This document shows positions 1 through 12,421 of a stretch of DNA of 64,000 bases, one piece after another. The notes below the pieces were generated by a model. It made no database searches and was not told the origin of the DNA. It saw only the letters and a list, made by a program, of their open reading frames with translations. The translations under genes and the position numbers were made by a program. Every line of letters starts with the position of its first letter. Within the stretch, counting starts at the first letter, position 1. Source of the stretch: Cheilinus undulatus (lineage: Eukaryota; Chordata; Actinopteri; Labriformes; Labridae); contig NC_054869.1 in assembly GCF_018320785.1 (NCBI RefSeq), positions 30,978,289 to 31,042,288 on the forward strand, written 5' to 3'.

Positions 1-67
1 TCTTGTTCCTTATATAATACCAAAAATGTACCTGTACATGTCCTAAACCTGAATTCTTCTGTTGCAG

Positions 68-3000
68 GTATATAGAGTACATGTGTGACATGATGGCAGA
101 GGAGCCCATCATCCCCCACAGCAAGCCCATCGTGATTCGCTCTATTGTCATGACACCCGTGCCACTGTTCAACAAGCAGCGTAATGGATGCAGGCCGTTC
201 TGTGAAGTTTATGTAGGAGATGAGAGAGTCCTTACCACGTCACAGGAGTACGACAAGATGAAGTAGGTTTATTCATGCACAGCTTTGCCTTGATAAAAGG
301 ACTGTCTTGTGTAAATGTGATAATTGTTATATTTATTCTCTTTTAATGTATTATTTGTTATATCCAGAGATTTCAAGATGGAGGATGGAAGAGCAGAGAT
401 TCCACTCAATGTGACAGTACAAGGAGATGTACTGGTTGTGATCTATCATGCACGGTCTACACTGGGAGGACGTCTACAGGCCAAGGTACACACATAGTTT
501 TGCACCCAATTCTGCATCTTTGTGCAAAGCTAGAGCCAAAAAATGTGCATGAAATGGTGATGAATTTAGACAAAATGTAACTTCAACACTATTGTGTTGT
601 AGATGGCATCCATGAAGATGTTCCAGATCCAGTTCCACACAGGATTCGTCCCCAGAAATGCAACCACTGTGAAGTTTGCCAAGTATGTACACAATTGAGA
701 CAAGCGCAGATTTTGACAAAACAAGATCATTGTTAGTTGTTTCATGCCTTTCTTCTCCTATAAAATTATATAAACAACAAATTAATTTTAAACTCTCCAT
801 AATTTTGTCTTCCTTATCCACCTGTTTTTTCTGTCAGGTATGATTTGGATGCCTGTGACATCCAGGAGAAGTATCCTGATTTGTTTCAGGTCAACCTTGA
901 CATCGAGGTGGAACCAAGAGACAGACCCAGCACAAAGATCCCTCCTTGGGAGAGCTTCCAAACAAAGGGCCTCAACCCCAAAATCCTCTTCAGCTCTCGT
1001 GACGAACAACAGGAGATCCTCAGTAAATTTGGTAGGTGGGATTACTTATAGCTGTCAGGCTCTCGGGCAGAAAGTGTTAGGAAGTTCAAAATCAGAAGAA
1101 ACCTGCATACTAAACCCTACTATCATTGAACCACAATCTTCACAGGTAAGCCCGAGCTGCCTCGCCAACCTGGTTCATCAGCGTTTTATGACTCAGAATC
1201 TTCCCAGCCAGCTCAGACCCCTGAAGGTTCCAGTGCAACAGAGCCAGAGTCTCCTGTGAGCACAGATAGCAACGCTAACAACTTCTTCCAGACACTGGAT
1301 TGGGAAGGTACTGTACTTCTGATCTTTTGATTTAAGTTTAAGTCATTTTCCCATGGAACTCTTCGGTTATTTATCCAAGATTTGCCTCTCAGAATGTGTC
1401 AGATTTCCTCTCACCAACTTCTTGTATTTGCAGATGTGCGTGGCTCTCAGGATGACAGTCAAGGAGGGGGGTCTACAAATGACCAGGAGGACCTGAGTGA
1501 TCAGTCAGAAGGAGAATCATGCTCTTTCTCCGCCCCAAGTGGAGAGCCGCTGTCACGTGACACCAGTGAGCCGCTATTTGATGCTGACTTCCAGGTGAGG
1601 ACAGTTCTGATTAGCTGATTACATAATTTCATGTCATCAATACACAATGGCTTCCTTTTCTAATCCTCCCTATCAGACATGTTATAATGCTATATTTTCA
1701 ATTCCATTAACTTGAAACATGCAAAGTATATCATAGCAAAGATGCATTTTTTTCTATTTTTTTTTAAACATCTCTATGTTGCTGGTTTTTCGGAGATGTG
1801 TTTTCTTTTGACAACTTTAAGGCTGAGAGTTGAAAATAAGGTGTGCTACTGCTTTTGACTTCCTGTGTTTAATGAAGAGGAGATTTTTTTTTACTTAAAG
1901 CTGCTTTATGTAATGTTTTTTTTTTCTTTTCATCCTAATGTAAAACTCTGATTGAAAAAGATATAGCCTTAAAGAAAGAAAATAACTTATATTTTACTAA
2001 CTTTGATTTTTATAACCACTGCATACTAAAATTTTCCACTGCAGTGTGCATCATTCGTGGATAATTTACCTGAAAACTAGTTCTTCCTTAGCTGCTTAAA
2101 AACCAGTAGTTGTGAGTGCCATGCTGCATTATTTGTGTCTGTGAGGTCTGCCTTTTGGAAAAACAAGAAGGAGTAAATTTTTTATGGGGGACAGTTACTT
2201 ATGGCTTTAGATCATTGAACTGGTTGATGTATTTGTTCATATGAAGGCAGCTTGGTTGGTTTATAGATCTGAGGCTTTTTTATTGGTGTCTGAAAATACT
2301 GGTACTTTAAAACCTTAAGGTGCAATCAAGTAAATCGCAAGGTCTTTATTTTCTTTTTCCACTTCAAATCATTTCATTTTGTTTTTTTTCCTTGGTACCC
2401 CCCCCACCCAACAGACCCCACCTCCAGCAGCCCAGGAATCTCCCATGGGTGACACAGCTGACCTCTTAGGGTTGAATGCTGACCCTCAACCTCCTCCCAT
2501 GTCCTCAGCCTCCTCCACTGCTCCTCACCAAGGAGTTCAGGGAGGAATGAAAGCTGCATCAAGCAACAGTGACCTCCTTAACGACCTGTTTGCACCCCCT
2601 GGTGGTCAGACAGGAGGAATCCAGGAAGACTTGTTCTTTAGTGGACCAACAAGTGGGGCCACACCTGATTCAAAACGTAAGAATAAAGGTTTAAAGTGAT
2701 CTGAATTATTAAAGATTCCTTTCCAGTTCCTCTCAATGATTTTTTACCTGGCTTCATTTGTGTTGCAGCTATGGGGGACCTCTTTGATCCCTTTGGGATG
2801 GGGTCTGGCTCTGGTGTAGGTTCCAGTGTCAGTTCCTCTCGGCAGGCCTCTGGGCCAGACCTGTTTGGAGACCTGTTGGGTTCTGATAGTTCAGCTACTA
2901 GCGGTTTCAGTTCAGTTCACAGTAATGCTACCCCTGCTTCCAACACAAGCCTCTTCAATCTCAGTAAGTCTCCTTCTTACATTATGTCCCAAACGCCAGC

Positions 3001-6000
3001 GCCTTTCACTGATAATACCGTCATTAACACCTTATTTTGACACTGCATCAGCAAACCTTCTTGTGTCTTCAAATCTTACTAGTTTTACAAGTAAAACCAC
3101 TCTTTCTTACAAACATTTGCAGTGGCTACAGGGTTATATTTGCTTTGTTTGTACCTTTACAGATAAGCTAGTGAATGATGCACCGAAGATGACATCATCA
3201 GCCAGCCAACCAGACTTGCTGGGCGGCTGGGATAACTGGGCAACTGGCACCACTGCCAGTATGAGTGCCACCACCAGCAAACCAAACTACACAAATACAA
3301 GTAAGTGGACGAACACTGAAAGCACCATGAATGGTCATTTTTGGTCAGCAGTCTTGAACCGATGATAAAGATGACAAGTATCCCAACTAATATTCTATAC
3401 TGTGTCTGCAGCTTCTGGTATGTCATCCATGTCGAAGGCCAAGTCTCAGACCTTTGATCCTTTTGCTGACTTAGGAAATCTGGGGTCCAATTTACCAGGT
3501 AAAAGGCTGTTATGAAATAGTGAGGTTTAAATTTTCATGTGTCTGATGGTGAAAAAAGCATTGAAGTATAACCTCAGTGACTGCTGTGGTACATAATTAA
3601 AACCTTTTAGGGTTTGAGACACAGTATTCAACTTTCCGCAGGCTGTTCTATGTATTAAACACACAGACTAGGGTTTTTTGTTAACATGTTTTTGGATATT
3701 TGGTGCACTTTAATCATAGGAGAGTTTTGAGATAGGAAATACTAAGAGAAAGGAGTTGGGAGGATGCAGAAAATGTCAAGGGTCACACTCTAACCAGGGA
3801 GAGCTGAGAGGACTGCAGCCTCTCGGACTTAAAATCTTAATAAACAAACCAAACCCAAGATTGTTAACAAATACTTCAAATCCACCTACAATATATTTCA
3901 CTACCAAAACACAAAGATTTGAAATACTATTTCTGAAAAATGGGTTCAATTTTAATATTTAAATGATTTATAATTTCTTATTTTTGCTTAATATACACCT
4001 AGGGTTAAGTATAGTGAGCAGAAATGGATCAGGATCAATTCTGTAGCTCTCGAAACCTCTGCAAAGCATTGATTGAAAATATTAATCACATAAATTGTAT
4101 GCATAGTGTTCCTTTGAAACCATTAAACATTTTATTCACTGCACTGTTTGCAGTAAATGCAGAGCTCGCAATGCAGGATGAAGGTTCAGTATCTTACTTT
4201 TTCAAACATTTTGGGGAAAAGAAAAATATTTATAGAAGCCATCTTAAAGGTACAAATGAGACAACAACCAATATGCTCAAACCAATATTTATAAACATTT
4301 ACACAGTTATAAACTAATACAGAGGTTTTCAGAGTTTGGCTGAGTGAAACTCCACTGAAAGAACGGACTGTTTTCTGCACCCACCCACCTAAAAATAAGT
4401 GAAAGAAAAACATCTGTACAACTCTGTTTTCAAATAACTCCACCTCATCTTAAAAATGTTTTGCAAGCTTTTAAATTATTATTAACTGCATTTTCTTAGG
4501 CATCCATCTTTCCAAGGCAATTGATTTATTGGTTCTGACAATTAATTAAATGTCATTATTGCTTTATTGTTATCATTGCAAATTTAGGAAAACAGAGAGG
4601 CTGCAACTATGCAGGGTATTGATACATGTTTAAAGGAATAACTGCAGATCATTAGCCAGTCTTGACTATTAGTTACTTTAAACCATTGTCCATGCAGAAA
4701 ACAATCACCCACATGTGTTGCCTTGCCTTCACAGTGCTGAGTGTCACACTTGTTTGTCCTGTAACTGCAGTTCCTTTAGCTTCCTGTCAAAAACTCCTAT
4801 GGTGTTGTCACCAAACTTGGGCGCTTCATTTTGATATGACACCAGTGTTTACTCAGCCTCCTGCTTTCATTAGCTTGCACATTGTTGCAAATTAAACATT
4901 GTGGCAGTTGAGCCAATTAACCAAGGAGCAGCTTCCTATTTTTATCCTGTATCACACAGTTCCAGTGAACACTCCATGACTTAAACAGGCGTGGGCAGAT
5001 GAATTTAGTGTTGAACTTAAGGATGAGATATGGGAAGAATGTCTGAAGAGTATACATGATTGTTCAGTAAACAAAAAATAGGAAATATCTTTGAAAGAGT
5101 GGAAATTCACTTAAGGGCATATGGATTTATACCTCATATTTAAAATACCTACCTTTCTCTATTTTATTTGCAGGATCCTCCAGCGGTAACTTTTCAGGAC
5201 CTTCTTTCAACACAAAGCCTCCTCCTTCCTCCACGTCTTCCTCAACTAAGCCTCAAGCCCAGCCCTGGCAGTCTGGAAGACCAACCTCAGCTCAGAACAA
5301 ACCGTGGATGCACGGATCAGGATCTGGTTCTGCACCAAAAGCATCGTCTCAGCCTGCAGGAACACAGCCCACCAAACCTAATTACAACCTCAACTTCTCC
5401 AGCGTCATTGGTAGCAGAGAAGAAAGAGGAGTTCGTGGGCCTGGGTTTGGTAAGAGACTTAATATGTTATTGAAATTAATTTCTGTGTAAAATGTTCTTC
5501 AAATTAATCACCATTAATGTGAATTCATCTTAGACATGGTAATACGCAACTACTGGAATTTGAATTGGGAACTCGTTGCAGAAATTGATGAGCAAGCTTA
5601 TGAGGGAAAACTAAGCTTAACTTGGATGCTGCAGTCCTGTCATTCAGCTACAGAACATTTCACAAGTTTTATACAGATCTTGTGTTTCTGTCATTTTTTC
5701 CATGATGTAATAGTGATGTATCATAAAGTCTGCTTTATTTAACACTCTCCAAATTGTAAGTTCTCTGTGCTTTATAACCACGCAGGCCCCAAGCCAAAGG
5801 TAAAAGAGGACGATTTTGAGGAACTGTTGTCAACTCAGGGTTTTGCTGCTAAGCCTGATAAAAGGGGACCAAGAACGATCGCCGAAATGAGAAGACAGGA
5901 GATGACAAAAGACATTGATCCACTTAAACTACAGGTAAAATATATCTGGGATGTGTTATTTTTTTAGACCAACAAGGTATTTTGTGGCAGCAGATAGTCT

Positions 6001-7250
6001 GATCCTTAACTCACAAAGTAACCTCAGTGCACAGAGCAGTTTTGCTGCATTTCTTCCTGTAAAATTAGATGAAATGATTGTGTGTCAGTGGGGTCTTAAA
6101 AAGTATTAAAAGTTGATAAATCAATTCAGACAAAAATAAAGCTTTTAAAGAATAATAAAAAGTCTTACATGCAAGACTTTGAGGTCTCTTTTATAGTTTT
6201 TTTTATTGCCTATACATCTTAAGAGGTTGTAGGCTACTTCTCCCTCTTTTTTATATTAAGATTTAATCACACATGAGATTTTATGGAACTCTTCCAGATC
6301 TGACCTGAATTCCTACCAGAATAATGGAGATAAATTGTTGTAATGAATATAACTCAGTTATTGTGAGCTATATGTTGATCAGCTGCAACAGTAAAGTGAT
6401 CACTGATACATCAGTGCTTTACATCAGAATTAATGATTAGAAGAATCCTGAAATTAACAATTATACCTTTATTTTTTGATACCTAATTTAGGCTTTTATT
6501 TTTTGTTTGTTTGAAAGGCAGTGCTTATGAATAGATACTTCTAGATTTTAGGATAGCTACTTTTAATATAAGACCTCCATTCTGCTAACTTGTGGTATCT
6601 GGTTCTTTTTCTCCTAGACTTTTCTCAGAATGCTCCAACAAAGATTCATTTTCATACAGCATTTTCTTTTCTTTTTGTTACATTTTTTTCTTACTATCAG
6701 CAAAAAACATACATGCAACTGTGTCGCTAATGTAACTGGTTAGAAACTGAAATGCAGTCGATCTTAAAATGTATGAAGAGGGTCTTTAAAAAGGTCTTAG
6801 AAGTATTAAATCCAATATCAGATTTTCTGATACCCTGTATGTGGTCATGTTACAGATCTTGGACTGGATTGAGGGGAAGGAGCGAAACATCCGAGCGCTG
6901 CTGTCGACCCTGCACACAGTGTTATGGGAAGGAGAAACCCGCTGGAAGCCTGTGGGCATGGCTGACCTGGTGACACCTGACCAGGTGAAGAAGTACTACA
7001 GGAAGGCTGTGCTCGTTGTCCATCCTGATAAGGTACAGTAAAACGTGCTGCTTCCATATTTAGTCATGGCAGGGATATTAGAACTGATAGCTCATGTTAA
7101 TGCACAATGTTTATGTTTACCTTCTAAATATTCCTACTGTCTCTGCAGGCTACAGGAATGCCTTATGAAGATTACGCTAAGATGATCTTCATGGAATTAA
7201 ATGACGCCTGGTCAGAGTTCGAGAACCAGGGATCCAAAGCACTCTTCTAA
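68..7250 (+). CDS. gak: Cyclin-G-associated kinase (auxilin-2), C-terminal 764 residues, 14 exons
   Basis: Coding exons, all with GT..AG borders: 68-262, 368-485, 603-682, 838-1031, 1146-1307, 1434-1594, 2415-2676, 2769-2963, 3163-3300, 3412-3498, 5174-5449, 5786-5934, 6856-7032 and 7149-7250 (TAA). They total 2,296 nt, and phases agree at every junction. The first five exons encode the PTEN-type C2 domain and following segment ([34 protein letters not shown]). The linker is rich in clathrin and AP-2 motifs ([35 protein letters not shown]). The last three exons encode the J domain with its HPD motif (VVHPDK), which is split from the next residue by the last intron. GAK recruits Hsc70 to strip clathrin from vesicles at the Golgi and plasma membrane. 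GAK is preferred over its paralogue DNAJC6 because the linker carries [11 protein letters not shown], the J-domain exon has [19 protein letters not shown], and the protein ends in ENQGSKALF. Kinase and phosphatase-like domains must lie upstream of the window. No frameshifts are seen. Confidence 0.95.
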
Positions 7251-9340
7251 AAACTTGATCTGGACCCACACAGACCGTACTGGACTGGATTCGGCCTAGC
7301 AAGAGTTAGACCGGGCAGGATTGGACAGGACTGAGCCCACATTGGGCCTTAGGGGGCGCAGAGCCTCTGAGAGGTGTCCTCTCTACCATTCCCTTCACTC
7401 CCTTCGTCCTTCCTTAGGTTTGTTTTTTTTTTTTTTTTTTTTTTCTTTCTGTTCACAAAGATAAGGAAAAAGACCTTCTGCCTCATGCCTGGCTGTGGTG
7501 AAAATTCCTTTACTTGGTTCATAAACAGCCAGGTGTATGAACATTGTGATAGTTCTTAAACTCACTGCCTACCTGTACCATTGCGTGACTGGTGCTTCAA
7601 ACATCAAGAAGGTGGAATGGGTGACAATCACAAGAAGAGGAAGAAAGAAAACACAAAGACCTTTCAAGTGAGGTTATTATGCCATTGTTGTTAAAAAAGA
7701 ATGATTAAATGACCCTACACTAACAAACTGCTGGGATGTTTTGGCCATTGCTCGTAGGTTTGTCACTGTGCCTGGCACTTTTGCAGTCAAAAAAGAAGTT
7801 ATTTACTTGAGGGTAAAAAAAAAAAGAGAACATGGCAATCTTGTACATTTTTCAGCATGCCAGCAAAAAAGTGGACATTGCAGTTATTTGAATGTTACAT
7901 TTCTAATCTTAGTTGCCTCGTCTAATAGCTGATAATTCTTGGAACATACCAGCCACAGCAACCAATGGACAAAACAAGATCTCTTGCAGAAAAAGACTGA
8001 AACAAAGACAGTGGATCCACTAAAAATACCTTTGAATACTTGTTGGGTTTTCTCTTGAGCCATCTCCTCTGAAGACTATTGCCTGCTGAACACTACTTGT
8101 GCTGCTTCTATCATAATTGTTCTTGCTGCACACACACACACACACACACTCCTCTGACTGAGAAAGTCTGCATCCTGAACTTCTGAGTTAGGCGCTGGAC
8201 TTGTCGTAGCCCTGTATAAACCCAGTCAGGCACTCTGTTGTTGTTGAAGTGCTCTTTTAATTCCACCCACTCAGGCTATACTGTGTAGCTAACTGCATGC
8301 TCTCCTACACTGAACCTCTGCACAACAAGGAGGGAGGTGTGTGTGATTTAAAGCAGGGTAGTCCAAAAAACAAACAAAGACACGGGGTGGGGGGCTCCTT
8401 TTTTATTAAAGTGCTCTTTTTCTTGTAGCAGAAACAGAGAGGAGTCTTACCTGCCTGATTATGCTGTGAGGCAGACACCATGCCTTCACAGCGATTGCAT
8501 TCATTCTTCATTGCTGTAGTATTTCAAACCCTCTCTGTGTCTCTGTAAGCCTCCAGAGCAGGCTGAATTGGACTTAAGTGATCAAAAAGTGAAGGAATGA
8601 AAAGAGAATACTTGTTTTAATCTTTCTCGTATTGTTTTTTTTGGGTTCTTTCTTTAAGCTCTAAGCTTTTTGTTAATCATCACTTCGTTGTAAATATGAA
8701 ATTATGATCCATCAAGTGGCTTTGTTAGAGTTAGTGAATGAGTTTCATGCTTGGCTTTGTGAATGATTGTGTGAGTGAGTGTTTGAGGATTTTTTTTTTT
8801 TTAATCATGCTTTCTTGTCTGCAATCACAATCGTTTCTTTCTTAATATAACACTTGTTTTGTTGTGTTTTCCAAGATCTTTCCAACTTCTGTTATTTTTA
8901 TCACGTTACCTCATGGACCAATCAAATCACCTTTTTTATTTATTATGAGTTTTCTGGGAGGGTTAGGGGTTATAATGACATGTATTCACACATATGAACA
9001 GCACAATTAAAAAATTGTCAGATAATATATGAGGAATGTGCTGAGTGTAAGCAAGACAGTTGATCGCAGTGAGCCTCTTTGTTGCTGTTTTCATTCCAAA
9101 GCGTCTATTATTAATATGAATGTGCTTTTACAAATATATATATCTATATCCTCTTTGTTGTTAAGCGGTATGTGTTTATCATTTGTCAGTTCAGTCTGTC
9201 CTTTTGTTAACCTTTTGTTTCATTGTTCTTTCTGCAGAACTGAAGTTTCTGTTTTGCATTCGGACATTTTGTTATAATTCCTATTCAAGGGGCCAGTGAA
9301 CTGAAGTAAAATACAAAAATAAACTGAAGCTTGAAATTCA
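7251..9340 (+). other. gak: gak 3' UTR with poly(A) signal
   Basis: About 2.1 kb of AT-rich non-coding sequence follows the gak stop codon. It contains a poly-T run (about 7421-7444) and a short (CA)n at about 8129-8149. A canonical AATAAA lies at 9318-9323, so cleavage is expected near 9,340. The long 3' UTR is an inference from the lack of an earlier convincing signal; an internal signal could give a shorter form. Confidence 0.55.
8129..8149. repeat. (CA)n microsatellite in gak 3' UTR
   Basis: About ten CA units in a row, in the region read as the gak 3' UTR. Confidence 0.85.
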
Positions 9341-11270
9341 GTGTAAACTCTGACAGTATGGAGAAGAGGGATTGCAAAACGAGACCACACATCAGCAGTG
9401 TTTACTGTACCAAATCACATCTTAACTAATATGAATGTAGATTTCAGCAGAAAAAAAGAAAAATTAAAAAGAAACTTTGATCTGATTTGTCTTGTTTTTT
9501 TAATGCACAGCTGTTGTATACCCAGTTATTGAGATAACCAGAATGAGATGTTTTTTTATCTCGGCAGAAACTTGCAGAGTCTATGGTGTTTTAGAACAAC
9601 TTTCAGGGTTAGTTTAGACTTAAACCACTTTAATGTAAACTCTAGTTTCTGTTCAGTAATCTTAATTATATGAATAATCAACAGCTTTATACAAGCCTTT
9701 TTTTAACCCTTCAATGCATAGTGGTCGTGACAGCTTTTCAAAAGCTGTTTACCTCTAAATTCGTGGGTTTTGATGAAATGGTTTCACATTCACTTCAACC
9801 AGTGTTGGCATCACCTTACACTACCACCCAGTGGCCAGCTGTAGTACATATACCATAAAAATTCAAGGCCCGGGGGCCTGATCCCACCCACAAGATTATG
9901 GCATATTTTGATTATAACTGACCTTTATCAAACCTAAACATCCTTAAGTCATAAAGAACTGAAAAAGTAAAGACTAGAAATAATGTCAAGCATGTGGAAA
10001 AGAAATTAATTTCTGGTTTCACACCATATTTTCAATTTTGCATCTCACAATTTTAACTTAAACTTGTGATTATTATTTGTATGTCATATTTGGCCATCTT
10101 AGGTTCACATATTTTAACCTTTTCAACTAATTATTTTGAATTTTCTATCATGTTTTGACCTTTTCGACTCTCAGCTTTTACCTTTTTAATCCCGTATTTT
10201 GACATTTTAGACTCACAATTAAAATTGTAACTCATATTTTTGCCTTAACATTATGGTTGTGACTTTCAGTTTCATATATTTGCCTTTTAAAAACACTGTT
10301 TTGGAAATTTGTTTTTTGACCTTTTGAGTAAGTTTGACTTTATCTCTGATTTTAAGCCTTTCAACTTATTACTCAACTTTTCAACTTTTATAATTTCAGT
10401 AAAAGTATACCCATACCAGTACAATCCAAAACCCTCAACAATGGATATAAAATTACCATGTTTTATCTGTTAATTGGTTATTTACTGAGTAATATGCCCA
10501 GTTCTGTACCTGCGTCTTTTGTAACGGTGGGAAATTCTATGGGAAACACCAGGCATTGTATTACTTTGTAACGTAGCAGAGAGCAAGTTTAGAGAAGCAA
10601 GGGAGAGAAGCTAGATTACCAACATATCCATGTGGAAACAGGTAAATGTTAATCTCCTTGAACTCTTAAACCTGCTCTTCCTTGCAGGAGAAGTCCACAA
10701 TCATACATTTGAGAGAGCAGCAGAGTGCATGTTGTCATCCTGAATATTAAACTCTTTTCCCCACTCTTGTGCAACTAGCTCATAAAGTTGAGTTTGTGGA
10801 CGACTGTATGTGCACTGACTATGTGATCACAGTGCGTGCGGTTGTGTCATTAACTGACTGGGCCCATCACATGACTGGAAATTCAGTCATTGACATTTTT
10901 ATGGCATTTTATGCATGCAAATTACTGTTGGGATGTTAAAGGAACTTCTATCAAAAGAAATCATTGCTTCTGCAATACATTTTCTGTCCCCTTAAGATGC
11001 AATAAGTGACAGCAGTAGTTTTACTTCTCATTTCCTGTTGGCTAGAACAAATCATCGCTGGAATTGTTATACAACCAGAGAATATTTTCTTCCTACAAAA
11101 ATAGCATATCTGAATTGAAAGGCAACAAGGAAAATAGAGCCAAAATATGCAGCATTTTACGTAACCTTCCAATAACCTTTCATGACATGATTTTTATTTC
11201 ATGTTTATTTTTTTTAAGCGTTTAATGAATCAAACTGTGTATAGAGAGTAAAACACAGAGTCCTGCATAA
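9341..11270. other. Intergenic gap between convergent genes
   Basis: This is AT-rich sequence between the 3' ends of gak (+) and the convergent gene on the - strand. I see no coding exon. The one structured part is the degenerate tandem array at about 10,025-10,400, listed separately. Confidence 0.6.
10025..10400. repeat. Degenerate tandem array with 'ttttgaccttttgactca' units
   Basis: A phrase close to 'catattttgacctttt', followed by 'gactcacaattttaa', recurs about ten times with heavy drift and a spacing of roughly 30-40 bp. It looks like an old minisatellite. Unit boundaries are not clean enough to give a copy number. Confidence 0.55.
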
Positions 11271-11907
11271 TGATGAGTTACAGCTTTATTTCAAAGGTGG
11301 ATAAAATCAGCCCATCAACAGCCCTGCCCAACGGTTATACCCCTAACCAGGTCACATAACATTTCCCCTCCAGAGCACAGACTTTGAACACAAAACTGTA
11401 TCACATCATATGGTCTATACAAAACAAATTTTTAAAAAAAAGGAGAAAGTGAGACAATAGGAACAGAAAAACAAGACCTCAGCTCATCCCCTCAAACTGT
11501 CATTCTCAAGGACTGATGGCCGTGAAATCGAGATCTCCAAAGCTCCGGGATGGATGTTAGCATCACACTGAGCTTAAAAACGGCACTTAATGGAGGCAGT
11601 GAGGGAACAGGAGGACAGAGGAGGAAAGAAATGAAGACAAAAGGGAAAGGTTACAGATGTGTCTCTTTGAGGGTGAAAAAGGCCCTGTGAGTGAAATCTG
11701 TGAGTTTGAGATGAGAAACAAAATAACAGAACAAGTGTTCCCTCTCGCCTTTTTAAAATAGGCTCAGGGAAAAGAAAAACATGGCCACATTCAGCAGATC
11801 TACAGTTTTCACATGCAGTGAGTGTCTGAGTGGAAGCAGATGCTCTAGAGAGATGTGACCTAACAAGAAACACCAGGCTCTGCCGTTTATCTTGATTTTA
11901 GAACTCC
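11271..11907 (-). other. 3' UTR and poly(A) signal of the Val/Glu/Pro-rich gene
   Basis: On the - strand an AATAAA lies at 11285-11290, about 1.07 kb after the normal stop. A nearer AATAAA lies at about 12,281 and could give a shorter mRNA. The sequence between has no other coding signal. Confidence 0.5.
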
Positions 11908-12153
11908 TCATCTCTTGAGTGCACCTGCTTCCACTCCTGATGCAACTCCACTGCGCATGCTTTTGGGGAGAAATACAGAAAAATGAGTCAAAATGTGTTT
12001 GTTTTCATTTCCGCACACCAGTGAAAACAGTCTGTTCTGCTGCCTTCTTGGCATTTTGACATCTGGTTTTGATGTTTTGACAGGAACAAGGGCCGGAAAG
12101 GCACTTCGTAGTGTGGATGTCCCTTCAATTTCCTGGCAGTTCTGTCGTAAGCC
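11908..12153 (-). CDS. Possible alternative last exon (or 3' UTR exon)
   Basis: A pyrimidine-rich tract ending in tgtag precedes 12153. Read in phase 0 from that acceptor, as required by joining to the 13377-13493 exon, the frame stays open for 81 codons (starting GLRQNCQEIEGTSTL) to a TGA. If the normal last exon is included instead, this segment is 3' UTR. A second frame from the same acceptor is also open for 54 codons, so openness alone is weak evidence. Confidence 0.3.
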   Translation of the reverse strand, partial: GLRQNCQEIEGTSTLRSAFPALVPVKTSKPDVKMPRRQQNRLFSLVCGNENKHILTHFSVFLPKSMRSGVASGVEAGALKR

Positions 12154-12358
12154 CTACAAAATAAAATAAAAAAATGGTCTGTTGGCTGACTCCCTGCAAG
12201 CTTTGAGTCCTCCTGATGACCAAAGGGGAATCTGAAAGACAAAGAAGAGGACACTCAGTGCCTGCTGTGAGTCAATTAAGATTTATTTACAGTAAAAGAC
12301 CGACTATGGTGAGAAGCTTACAAAGACAAAAAGATCCTCCAAGCTGTTCGATATGCAT

Positions 12359-12421
12359 TTAGCCCTCAATAGAAACCTCTGGAACAATGTGTCCATTTAT
12401 TGATGTCTCCACTGTCATCTC
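12359..12421 (-). CDS. Last coding exon of the Val/Glu/Pro-rich gene
   Basis: It encodes [20 protein letters not shown] followed by TAA, after acceptor ctgctcag. It joins in phase 0 to the 117-nt exon. It is the preferred terminal exon because its composition continues that of the protein. Confidence 0.7.
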   Translation of the reverse strand, partial: EMTVETSINGHIVPEVSIEG

